From assembly GCF_000764305.2 (NCBI RefSeq), contig NW_025938085.1, forward strand, positions 248,001 to 312,000: a DNA stretch of 64,000 bases. Reading direction: 5' to 3'. A model generated the notes under the pieces. That model was given only the letters and a program-made list of their open reading frames with translations. It did no database searches and was not told the origin of the DNA. Position 1 is the stretch's first letter. Each line of letters opens with the position of its first letter. The DNA comes from Hyalella azteca (lineage: Eukaryota > Arthropoda > Malacostraca > Amphipoda > Hyalellidae). Shown in pieces: positions 9,486 to 19,625 of this stretch. The translations under genes and the position numbers were made by a program.

Positions 9486-11952
9486 GTGAGTTTTTTGCCT
9501 ACTGACTCTAGTAAGGAAAAATCTTGAAATTTGAGGCTAACTGGCACAATTTTAGTTCTCCTGCGTTAATTTTAATATGGAACAGTAGAATTTTTTTCAG
9601 GAAACTAATTTTTACATGATATAGTGGGTAGAAAATGGATCTTAATATTTCATTTAGATAGGAGAAGGTCGAGGTTTTTTCGCAGGTTGAGAAAAAACAG
9701 AACAGAAATTTTCTGTTTTTTTTTTGTTTCCGAAAATCCCTGCGAGGATCCCTCTGGTCCGTAATAAATAATAATAATTGAAGAGGAATGACAAATTCAA
9801 ATTAGCCAAAGGCTAATTCAGTATAAAGTTGTCAGTTGAAGTAGAGTAAAGAACGCTTCAACGTACTTTACTAAATTTTGCAACCACAATAATTTATCCT
9901 GGTATGATTTTTTTTGCGCGATTTTTATATGAAAAATTGCAATGTCGCAAGCGTAAATAAATACTGTGGCATATGAACTCAAATTTGAATTTATTATTCT
10001 TAATTTCCGACTCTTTGGTCTCATTTCTTTCCTTTCATTTTTAATATAAGTGATAACACGTGCATTTCTGAGGCACGTATTACCTACCACTCTAGCGTAA
10101 AATTCATTGCTCAAACCTTTTTATTTAAGGTTTCGAATGCTAAAATTAATTTTTAAATAGAGCGTCTTTGCGGGAAAAATATTGTTAACATAGACTTTCG
10201 AATCTACAGTGAAATATTTTTACAACTATTTCGAGCTTCAAAGGCTTCATTTGAATTTGAGTGTTATATCAATCGGAATATTTTTCACTCTAATAAAAAT
10301 ACAGCTGCCGGAAACTGAATTGAATTGACCTGTATTTCAGTTGAGGGCAGATAGGCTGTTAGGGATTGCAATAGGATTCGTGATATTAATCATTTTATTT
10401 TTGATTAACCACCGCTATGACTTCGCCCATGAATGTTTTCTTATATGTCATTGTTGCATGATCCACCACAGATGTACGAGGTCCCATTGGTTCTGGCAAT
10501 ATTAGAGATTAGAATATGCGTGTAAATTGAGTGGTGCTTGAATAATTACTGTCGTTAATTTAAGGATAAATGTATATATGTTATTTATTCACGTGTATAG
10601 TGTTCGGTTCCATATTCAGTGTTTAGCTAATTATTTCTAATCCTAAATTTGGGTTTATTTCTATATTCCAGAAAGGCTCCGAATCTCTAATCCGAAAGTA
10701 AAACATGAAATAAGGAAACGCACGGTTTCTTTTGTCGATTTGATTTCTTGTATTTACCGTTTTTTCATTACAGTTTTTATCATCATTTTATTCATCCTTT
10801 ATTTGCCACTATACCTACGACAAGGCGGTATCAAGATGTTCCATATTCATATAACCTGCGCTATAAATGCGGTTTACAAGAATTGGCCTTATTTTAAAAT
10901 ATCTGGTAACACATTTAAATATCCGGATATTAATGGGATTATCCATAATATTTATTCAATCCGCAATGATCTTCATCCGGTCAACATCAACTTTCCTGCT
11001 ATCATAATAATTCTCAAATCTAAATCGGGTGAATTATAGGAGTACGTGCTAGAAATCCTTTGTTCGAAGAGTCTTCGTTTATTTTTAATGAAACAACTAA
11101 ATAGAGCGGAAAAATATATAAAATAAGTACAGTTGATCAACGATCACTTCACATTTCAAATTAACGCGATTTTTTCGATCGAAACATTTGAAGCCAGAGG
11201 AAATCAAAATTCTAAAAATTTTATCGTGAAATATGCGCTCGCTAGAAAGTACATATTTCATTTGTCGTTGTTTCTTGTCCATCGTAAAAATATATGATTT
11301 TACATATTTTTTTCAAGCCTGAGTTAAATAATCGCGAACTCATGAATAAGAAAATGTCGGTCACATGACCATAGATGTTTTGTTGAGATATTTCTGGCTA
11401 CGCTGATCTTATATAGGCATTTTGATATGCTTATTTACCTTTTTATTCCGGCAGGATAAATATAATTAAGCATCATCTTCATTATTCATTGAGAGACTTT
11501 CTTTTTCAGGAATAAAATATAACTCAAAATTTGGTACTGAGTTGTATTTTTCTTTAGATAAGTTTTCTTCTAGTTATTAAAATTTCCACGCCACAATGTC
11601 CTGCAATATTGAGTCTTTTTACTTATTATTCAACAATCACCACGACTTTTCTTCTCAATATTCATTAGTTATACTAGAAATTATTAGATCACATTTCGTC
11701 CTCTTCGAAGCTATCAACGAAGAGAAATAAAATATTATTTAATATTGTTGATATTATTTAATATATAATAAAATATGATTAGTATATAGGCAATCTTCGA
11801 AGCTGTTTATATGTATTTTAAATTTACTTTATCCTTTAATTACTTTATCCTTTTTAATTAATTACCTTTGGTTAATTAAATAAGAGTTAATTTAATTAAC
11901 TTTTATCCTTTACTTTTACTTTAATGGCTTGTAATGAATGGTTTTATATTAG
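9486..11952 (+). other. intron E-F, no gene seen
   Basis: A 2.5-kb, strongly AT-rich intron. A weak hairpin-like segment lies at about 9676-9755 and AT-rich runs at 11,740-11,920. The acceptor is TTTTATATTAG at 11952. No coding signal was recognised. Confidence 0.75.
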
Positions 11953-12077
11953 GGACCCCAACGGCGTGGAGTACAACTCGAGTGCCGTGCCTGCCGCGGC
12001 CGACCACGACCGCTCCCAGTACCGCGCTACCTCGTGGGAGCCTTACGACATCGAACACAAGAAGTACCTCGAGCTTG
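11953..12077 (+). CDS. Nlg: neuroligin, internal exon F
   Basis: A 125-nt exon (phase 2 in, phase 1 out) encoding DPNGVEYNSSAVPAAADHDR, then SQYRATSWEPYDIEHKKYLE and LG. The DPN at the start directly follows FARTG of exon E, as in all neuroligins. W-x-PYD-x-x-x-(Q/K)-KYLEL is the C-terminal strand of the esterase-like fold before the stalk. NSS is a potential N-glycosylation site. Codon use is strongly GC-ending, in contrast to the AT-rich introns. The donor CTTG/GTAAGC is close to consensus. Confidence 0.93.
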
Positions 12078-12376
12078 GTAAGCTGCTGGTAACGTTCAAG
12101 ATAGAATAAAGAAATTGATTAATGGCTTAAAAATGAAAATCACTTTTCGTTGTACTGTTTTATTCCTCGTGTTACTTTATTTTAATTAGATTTTTTTTAA
12201 ATAAGTAAAATGCTTGACAGAAAAATAAATTTAAGTCCTGGGCATATATCCTAAACAAGTATTATGGAATATTATAAGCTACACCGAGTTCAATTCCTAA
12301 TTTATATTGGTTTATTTTCAGTCTACCCAAAATATTTGGAATTTACATTTATTTGAATTGCGTGTTATTGTAACAG
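12078..12376 (+). other. intron F-G
   Basis: A short 299-bp AT-rich GT-AG intron ending in TTGTAACAG. An open frame extends back through it from exon G to 12,307 but has no conserved residues, so it is not counted as coding. Confidence 0.8.
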
Positions 12377-13008
12377 GCCCAGGCAGGGGCAGAGTGCGTG
12401 ACCACTACAGGGCTCCTCAAGTGGCCCTCTGGACTTGGTTGTTGCCAGCCCTCGAGAAAGTGGGCTCAAGATTTGGTCCTGATTCATCTTTCCATGACGC
12501 ATACGCAAGTTCCGACTCATTTTCAGGGCCAACCCGACCTAGGGCTTTGCTTCCTTTAACTTCAACACGAACACCAACATTAAAAGATCCTCACCACCCA
12601 GATAGTGGCCTCAATAGCGACTTAAGTAACATGACGAACCCCACTATGAGCATCCACGATATGATGGATACCATCGAAGCCGTCCAGGTGACAGGCAAAG
12701 AGAGTTTTATGGATGATGTCCACTACACTACTGCGCTCAGCCTCACCGCAGCCTTGGGCATCTCTTTGCTACTGCTTAACATCCTGGTTTTGGCAGCATT
12801 CCATTACCGGAGAGGAGTGGCGTCTAAATCAGAAGGTCATAACTCAGGACGAAATAGAGGCCCTACTGCTGGGTCATCTCCGTCTCACTGCGAGACTCTC
12901 CCTTCCTCAGATACTTTACGATCCCTGGCTTGTCCTCAGGACTGGCCTCCAGACTACACGGTGTCGTCATGCGTGGACTCGGATCAAATTGCTTCCATGC
13001 ATCCATGA
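12377..13008 (+). CDS. Nlg: neuroligin, last exon G: stalk, TM helix, cytoplasmic tail, TGA stop
   Basis: The exon completes a split Gly codon and encodes PGRGRVRDHYRAPQVALWTW; RVRDHYRA is the neuroligin hallmark closing the esterase-like domain. A Ser/Thr/Pro-rich stalk follows (about 85 residues, with one NMT glycosylation site), then a hydrophobic helix TALSLTAALGISLLLLNILV-LAAF (12,727-12,801) and basic HYRR as stop-transfer signal. The intracellular part includes the family-type motif WPPDYTVSS. Reading stops at TGA 13,006-13,008 after SMHP. Neuroligin tails usually end in a PDZ ligand; this one does not, while the in-frame continuation does (see the readthrough entries). No strong splice donor (GTRAG) was seen between the TM helix and the stop, so this looks like the true terminal exon. 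Confidence 0.92.
12727..12804 (+). other. transmembrane segment of neuroligin
   Basis: About 24 hydrophobic residues (TALSLTAALGISLLLLNILV plus LAAF) are flanked by acidic DDVH on the outside and HYRR on the inside. This fits a type I single-pass orientation with the positive side in the cytoplasm. Confidence 0.9.
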
Positions 13009-13014
13009 CAATTA
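13006..13014 (+). promoter_or_regulatory. candidate stop-codon readthrough site TGA-CAATTA
   Basis: The neuroligin stop TGA is followed at once by CAATTA. This fits CAR-YYA, the 3' context known from tobamovirus replicase readthrough (there after UAG), which promotes readthrough in eukaryotic ribosomes. The same frame continues open to 13,446. Seen directly: the motif and the open frame. Inferred: that ribosomes use it. Confidence 0.5.
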
Positions 13015-13446
13015 CCTTTAGATTTGACGTTGCCGCCTGCGCCGGCTAATGTCCCCAGTCCTGTTTCCTCGTGGACAAGCACGACAGCGAACGTTATCGT
13101 CACAGTACAAAGTCCAGTTACATCACACGGGGTTTCAACTTTCAATAACAAGACGCAGTGCCACTTCGCTCATCATTCTCCACTTCTGCACAATCCACAA
13201 GAAAATAAGTCAAGCATTCAGTCGTGTCCTGTAGGAAATTTTTCTCTTCAACCAGTAAAGCATTCACAAATCAAAAAAATTCAGCAACAAGAGCACACAC
13301 AGCAACAGCAGCAAACACAACACGCACTCAAACGTCAGTCCGACAAAGCTCAAGAGTCTCAAGTTCAAACACCGCCCCTTACTTCTTCTCTCCCCGATCT
13401 CTATCCTGCTTCGTCATCGCCGAATTCACACCTCACATTCCTTTAG
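13009..13446 (+). CDS. in-frame C-terminal extension of neuroligin (putative readthrough product)
   Basis: Beyond the TGA the neuroligin frame is open for 145 codons to TAG at 13,444-13,446. The extension begins QLPLDLTLPPAPANVPSP, is rich in Pro, Ser, Thr and Gln (a short run of five Gln within EHTQQQQQTQ), has no hydrophobic helix, and would form a disordered cytoplasmic tail. It ends in SPNSHLTFL: T at -2 and L at 0 fit a class I PDZ ligand, the type that links neuroligin tails to PSD-95-like scaffolds. GC content stays nearer to exons than to the AT-rich flank until about 13,446. Alternatives: a TGA sequencing error or SNP, a cryptic splice using CTTTAG (13,021) or CCCCAG (13,058) as acceptor, or chance. 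Confidence 0.5.
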   Translation, partial: QLPLDLTLPPAPANVPSPVSSWTSTTANVIVTVQSPVTSHGVSTFNNKTQCHFAHHSPLLHNPQENKSSIQSCPVGNFSLQPVKHSQIKKIQQQEHTQQQQQTQHALKRQSDKAQESQVQTPPLTSSLPDLYPASSSPNSHLTFL

Positions 13447-14340
13447 TTATCCGCTGAAAGTTTCGTCTCGTTTGGCTAAATGTGTGTCTGTGATGACATT
13501 ATTATTACAAAGCAGTGTTTCTACACGCTATTGCGCAAGTGTTAATTTGCCAAGAACAAAAAAGCGTGTTCATCCGTGGCAGAAGCTGTTTTTCAACAGT
13601 CATTTATTGAGTACCTTGATTCGATAAGGTCGCGAAGCTCATATTTTTTACTTGGTTGAATCTTTCAACATATTGTACAGTGTACATACAAAACGTTCGT
13701 AAGAAATATGAGTGTAAATGTATTGTACATAGCCAAAGAGTTGGTCGACGAAAAAGTACTGAAAACTTATCTTTAATAACCTGATCATCGAATGTCAAAG
13801 TATTAAAAAATTTTCGCTCGTGATTGTTGTGAAATGATCAATTCATCCGCTGAGAAATGAAATGACTATTCATCCGAATTCATCCGCTGAAAAATGAAAT
13901 GGCTATTAGAAGTCAGATAGGCAGAGTGGTTAAGGTTTCGAAGGCCTCAAATTTATGAGGTTATAGTTTGATTGTAAATGTAAACCATGCAGTTATATTT
14001 TGCAGTGCAAAATTAAAATTTTTGTTAATTAGGATCAATCGACACTCCTATTCAAATTAATAACAGTTTAGAGAAAAATGTCATTCGTCGCTGTCAAGGG
14101 CATGGTCAGTCCCTTGCTTGGTTTGCATGGGCGTGTCAGGTTTGATACGCAATGTTTTTAATTTGAATTCTTAGCGTGCAATCCCAACTATTATAACTTT
14201 AAAACAATGACCAATAAGTCAAGCACAAAGTCGAAGAGTCCTGGAGGATTTAAATGTCAGAAAATAGGTTACCCGCATTCGTTCCTTTTTACGTTGCTTT
14301 TTTATTTTCGTATTTCTGATTTGATAGTTAATAAAACAAA
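13447..14340 (+). other. probable neuroligin 3' UTR
   Basis: AT-rich sequence after both possible stops. Candidate poly(A) signals are ATTAAA at 13,802-13,807 and AATAAA at 14,330-14,335; a further AATAAA lies at 14,963. A 31-bp near-identical direct duplication (AATTCATCCGCTGARAAATG and onward) occupies 13,840-13,870 and 13,877-13,907. The true transcript end cannot be fixed from sequence. Confidence 0.4.
13912..13992 (+). mobile_element. tRNA-derived SINE fragment or tRNA pseudogene (Ser/Leu-like)
   Basis: TAGGCAGAGTGGTTAAGG (about 13,918-13,935) closely matches the A-box/D-arm of class II tRNAs for Ser or Leu. A 5-bp stem CCTCA/TGAGG follows in the anticodon-arm position, and then a degenerate B box TAGTTTGATTG. 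The acceptor stem does not pair and the B box is damaged, so this is not a working tRNA. Confidence 0.45.
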
Positions 14341-17300
14341 ATCTTTCGGAAGCGGAGCGAAAAGAAAGCAAATAGGCCTCCATTTATATAAGATCCAGTT
14401 TCTGTCGAAATAATAAGTTGAGGCATTTGAACAAATTATAATGATTAATTACCACTTATGAACTTCCTTGAATTACCAGTACGTTAGTTTACGTTCCTAG
14501 CAGAAAATATCAAACATCACGTTGCTTTAGCATTCATCACAGAATTACTTGGTCTTCCATTATGCCGCTCTCGGAACCATTGCATTAGACTTGAATGGCT
14601 CACAATCAAATACAAAATTATCTTCCAGATTTTCATATGAAGACCATGCGGCGACACAACACAAAAAATTATGAAGTGATAGCTTCTGAGTTGTTATTCA
14701 TAGATTAAATTAACTACTTGTTATATTGATGGCAAAAACAATCAGTATCAATTATTAAAGTCAAAGAACTGTTATATGAAAATACCCATAAGAAGCCTCA
14801 TTACAGCTTCTCCGATTTGTCAATATCCCCTTTATTGGGCATGTAATAATGCTTGATTGTTGTTGACCTTTCATTCGTCTTTATGTGTAAGAAATTGATA
14901 CATGTGAGTCTAATTTTATTGTACACATACATTTTATCAATAGCATTTTGTTACCTCTTGTAAATAAAAAGATGTCGTTGACGACAAACGCAGCTCATTA
15001 GTTCAGCTAAATAATTATTCATGTCTAAATAGATGTGAGAGAGTGAACTTGATAAGCTTAAGATAGTTTTGCTATTTTCAATTTTAGGGAACTAGAAGTT
15101 TATGAAGTGAATAGTGTAACAGTAAATAATATGTGTAGTAATTTTATATACAATCTCAGTGCACCCACATCTAAAACGGTCTTTATTTTTCGCTCCAGGC
15201 TGCGAAAATTCACATAAATATTTTATAATCTTAGACTAATTATCAACATGACATAAAAAACAAAGTGAGCATAACATCGTTTGGAGTCTCAGAATTTATT
15301 TAAGAATATATTCTATGCTGAATTTGTTGTGCACTTAATTAAACGTTTGCAGCACGTGGAAAAAAATTTGCTTCTCTTTAATTTTAAATGCAAAAATATT
15401 TTTGAGTTGAAACGAACCTGTTTCATTTTTTACGTTGTGACTGATGATTGCTTTGTTCTCCGAACAAGTATCGAAGATTGACTGCAGCAAAGCCACGAAT
15501 CTGAAAATATTTCTTTTTCAAATGCGAGCTCAATTACGTTCAAGCTAAAGACCTGCAGTTACAGGCACTTTTGTTTAAACCCATTACTTTGCGGAACATT
15601 GGATACGAGAAGTTTTGATCGAGAAAAACCAGGAGGAAGTTAACTCTACATCTTTCTTTTTGCTATCAAAACGAGTGTTCCATGTAAATTTATTCGCAAA
15701 GAAATTGCTCTTTAAATTTTTGTTTGAAGTTGATGCATGTGCAATCAAATTTAAATGGCAAAAAGTCTTTTGTTTGAAAATTGAATTCGTGCTAAAAATT
15801 TAGATAAGAAGTTATAATTATTTAGAGACCAAATATTAGACTGAGTAATTAAGATGGCTAACTATAACTAACCGGACATTTTTGAATTAAGATCACTTGA
15901 TTGCTTAAATCTCAAGTTTATCAAGAACTTTATAGCAAAGAAAACAGCTAAAAAATTCACCATTGCTAATGCGAAAAAACGTTTTTTGACGCGAATTTCA
16001 GAGCTCCTGTATATTTTTAAGCAATATTTTAGTCTAAATGCAGCCTACAGTTCATATCCCCTCGAAATTGTAAATAGATAGGTTTGTTTGCTCATGTTTA
16101 CCTCATTATCATTTGTTTTCATTTGAAAAGTTATCTTTTATTACATTCAATGTGTATTTTAGTTTGCTACTTATTTATACTTGTGTTTTAGGTTTTTCAA
16201 CTGACGATGGAGCTGGACTCCAAAACGTTTTGTCGCATAAAAAATGGTGAACTTTTTGACTGTTTTCGTAGCTTTTAAAATCTTGATGAAAATTCTGGAA
16301 GAATAAGCAATCAATCGACAGATAAAATTCAAAACGGCGAAGAAACTTTTACGGCTAAAGTTACGTATGTATCGCGTTGAAGTTTAAGCGGGAAATGAGT
16401 TGTTAACCGTAGACAAAAATTCACTGTTGTACATATGCCAATAACAGAGTTTTTCAGAGAGTTTAATTGTTGTTAATTAGTTATTTGGTGTTTTACCACC
16501 GCATAACATTGATTAATGCAGAATGACTATTGCTCCGGATTCTTGAATCGTAATTAGAATTTTTTCTGAACCCATTTCACCGATTTCTCAAAAATTCAAT
16601 CGACGGTACAAAGTGTGTTATTTGAAGATATTCGAAGAGTTAGCATAGAAGCTAATTAGTTGTTTCAGTCTCGTCAATGCTGAATTTCAATTGCTAGAAT
16701 ATCTTTCAAGTTCGAATAAAATAATTTACCTAAGCGACAGCGACAGATGAGATGATTTATTTATTTGATAGTTTTATTTGCTCTTTGATTTTCTCGACAA
16801 AAATATTATATAACGCATAGGGTTGTAGAAGAGCTAATTTTAACCGTAGTTGAGGGAGCGGTGACTTAAAAAGTAATTTAACTCATTAAATTCGGTTAAA
16901 AGGAAATTATTAAATTCCATATGGATAAAACAATCTCAATTTTCAAGCCCAACATAGAATCATCTAATTGCATGAACAACAGAAAAATTATTTCGCAGAT
17001 AACGTTTTTGAGAGATAACTCATCACAAAAATGTGAATACATATTATTAGAGATAAATGAATGTCAAGAAAAATAAGTCAGGAATGCGAAGTGGATTCCC
17101 TTGTAATAAAAATGTTTACACCGCCTAATTTAAAAAAGATTTGATCCCATGTAAGATAATAATTAATGTGAAAGAACATGAAAGAATTCCGTTGCTAGTT
17201 TGTTCAAGTAAAATATATTTATTGATTTCACGATATCTTTAATTTTAGCGTAAGCTTTCTCTTCTGTAAAGTTCATCATTTCTTTTTTTATATAATCGAG

Positions 17301-18100
17301 TGTTCGATACTGTACAGTCAATTTACAATATTATTGGAAGATATTTAACAATGAATTGAAGGTTGTTATATTCATGCAATAAATTTAGACATTCGTTTCA
17401 TCTCGAATCTTTCGTCATTGACCCTCGTGTTTGTGTTCTGTCAGCACCCCAAGTTTCTTTAACAAATTAATAATTTGATCGTAACTAGGCTGATACTAGT
17501 GAATGATACATTTTCAACTCGTTGGGAAAAAACGAACTAAACTGAACATATGCATAAATTATATTATTGTTCATTAGAGTAAGAAGGAATGATGTACTAA
17601 GTCATGGAAGCTTAATTTAGGTGGGACGTCAGAAGTTCGAGAGCTTCTCGATGAGTGAGTTTCCAACGCATTCAAGTGCGCATTTCATTACTTAAAATTT
17701 TTTTTAATTCAATAAAAGCTTTGATAAGAAGGCATTAAATTTCTGAAGTAATAGGGCCCTATGTATAGCGGACATCACGCGTCCTTTGCAATTGCAGGCA
17801 AAAAATAATTTAAATGTTCTTTTCCAAGAAAATGTGTTAATTTTTAAATTATCACTTAATTGTTTTCAAATATTTGAATTTAGAAAACTTTTTATTGTAC
17901 TTTTGTTGTACTAGGAAAATGTGTACTTAGGTACGAAGAAAATCCATTAAGAAATAGAGATATAATTATTCACTCAAAGGTTTCAAAGAAGCATATACAT
18001 TTGAGAACGTATGTAACATAACTTGTATATAATTTGAGAAACTTTTCTCTTATTAAAGAGCTCGCATTTCAGAATAGAGACCCTGCAGTGTCCTATAGGA
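14341..18100. other. intergenic, no gene recognised
   Basis: 3.8 kb of AT-rich DNA. Open frames are short, AT-rich in codon use and without family resemblance. The only structured element seen is the hammerhead-like motif at about 16,195-16,236, listed separately. Confidence 0.6.
16195..16236 (+). mobile_element. degenerate hammerhead-like motif, possible Penelope-like element relic
   Basis: CTGACGA (one base off the hammerhead core CTGATGA) is followed by a perfect 5-bp stem TGGAG/CTCCA, then AAAACG where GAAACG would be expected, then TTTTGTC. The order matches the hammerhead ribozyme core found at the ends of Penelope-like elements. Two core bases differ, so activity is unlikely. No reverse transcriptase frame is nearby. 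Confidence 0.35.
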
Positions 18101-18150
18101 CGTATAGGACACGCTCTAAAATGTTACCATTTTAGAGCGTGTCCTATACG
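18101..18150. repeat. perfect inverted repeat, 23-bp arms, 4-nt loop
   Basis: The left arm 18,101-18,123 (CGTATAGGACACGCTCTAAA then ATG) is exactly complementary to 18,128-18,150 around a TTAC loop. An extra partial copy GTCCTATAGGAC, itself a palindrome, lies just upstream at 18,089-18,100. It could be a tiny fold-back element, an extruding hairpin, or a local assembly fold-back. Confidence 0.9.
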
Positions 18151-18236
18151 AATGATGCACATAGTTAGGAATATTCACAGCATACCAAATCACTGAAGCA
18201 TGAGTCAATCGCACGTTTGCGATTATATGCCATTAA

Positions 18237-18755
18237 TATTCATCGTGTTGGGTTGGAGTTGCACAGCGCAGGTATGAGACCGTCAACATTCATCATACTG
18301 GGTTGGAGTTGTACAGCACAGGTTATATGAGGCGTCAACATTCATCATGTAGGGTAGGAGTTGCACGGTGCAGGTACGAAACAGTCAATATCCATCACGC
18401 AAGGATGAGGGCTTCAACATTCATCATGTTGGGTTGGAGTTGGATGACGCATATGTAGGAGGTCTTCAATATTCATCATGTTGGGCTGGAGAGGATGACG
18501 CATGTAAGAGGTCCTCAACATTCATCATGTTGGGCTGGAGTTGGATGACGCATGTAAGAGGTCTTCAACATTCATCATGTTGGGCTGGAGTGGATGACGC
18601 ATGTAAGAGGTCATCAACATTCATCATGTTGGGCTGGAGTGGATGACGCAGGTAAGAGGTCTTCAACATTCATCATGTTGGGCTGGAGTGGATGACGCTG
18701 GTAAGAGGTCTTCAACATTCATCATGTTGGGCTGGAGTGGATGACGCTGGTCTGT
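18237..18755. repeat. minisatellite, 49-60 bp unit, about 10 copies
   Basis: Core GTCTTCAACATTCATCATGT plus TGGGCTGGAGTGGATGACGC. The distal copies are regular at 49 bp and highly alike; the proximal copies (18,237-18,420) are diverged and longer (about 57-60 bp, CACAGCGCAGG version). Homogenisation is thus directional. Frames through it (STFIMLGW words) are repeat translations. Confidence 0.93.
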
Positions 18756-19149
18756 GTTATTGACAAGCCGCGGCTCATTGCAAGCCACGAGATAAATGAC
18801 ACGAGAATGCCACATTCTCGCTCCAATTACGGCCTCCGCTATTGATGCCTTCCTAGAAATTGAGTGCCGATTCCGGGCCCACAATTCAGCGCTACGAATT
18901 TATTTTATTTCGGTTGGGGTCTGGCGGCCGTGATGTTTTGATCATGAATGGTTCATAACATACTTGTGGCTTCTTGATGCCAGCAAAAATATGAAAAGAT
19001 TTAATCTGTTGAATTTGTGATAATTCTATAGTAAATAATTGATAAATACTGAAAATAACAGATGAAGGCAAAAAATGTTTCATAATTTTTACTGGGAGCT
19101 TGAAGTAAATGGAACCGATTGATACAAAAATCATTGTAGCAACGTCTGC
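18756..19149. other. intergenic, nothing recognised
   Basis: A mixed-composition spacer between two minisatellites. The first ~120 bp are GC-richer and contain CACGAGAATGCCACATTCTC, a short imperfect inverted repeat. No gene seen. Confidence 0.5.
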
Positions 19150-19625
19150 CAGTTTTTACACATAGCTTCAGGTACACGATGGTACCTATAGAGAATTTCT
19201 GTACGTGGCATAAGCTGCACGACTTGAGCAGCAGAAAACATTTGCACGAGGCTATAGCTACAACATACAAGATTCTGGTGAGTCACTGCACGATTCTTTT
19301 GCTACTTGAAAGCAGCTGCAAGAGGGTCTCGGCACCAAATGTTTGCTGCACGACATCTAGTGTTTTCTATCGGCACGATGTAGTACCTTAACTGGACGGC
19401 AGCGGCGACTGGTCTCTGCACGAGGCTTCAGCTACACGACGGCAGCGGCAGCCAGTCTCTGCACGAGGCTTCAGCTACACGACGGTAGCAGCAGCCAGTC
19501 TCTGCACGAGGCTTCAGCTACACTACGGCAGCGGCAGCCAGTCTCTGCACCAGGCTTCAGCTACATGACGGCAACGGCAGCCAATCTCTGCCCGAGGCTT
19601 CAGCTACACGACGGCAGAGGCAGGC
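19150..19625. repeat. minisatellite, about 43-bp unit
   Basis: Five regular copies (19,390-19,622) of GGCAGCGGCAGCCAGTCTCT then GCACGAGGCTTCAGCTACAC GAC. Upstream to 19,150, degenerate relatives (CTGCACGA, TTGCACGAGGCTATAGCTAC) suggest an older and longer array. Confidence 0.88.

Noticed and set aside
12307..12376. Upstream extension of the exon G frame to a start codon at 12,307
   Set aside because: The segment is intron: it follows a good donor at 12,077, ends in a good acceptor at 12,376, and its residues match no neuroligin.
12805..13005. Alternative splicing that would bypass the TGA
   Set aside because: I saw no GTRAG-type donor between the transmembrane helix and the stop, though acceptor-like CTTTAG and CCCCAG lie after it. 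Not excluded, but less likely than readthrough.
13912..13992. Functional tRNA-Ser or tRNA-Leu gene
   Set aside because: No acceptor stem, a 6-nt anticodon loop and a damaged B box.
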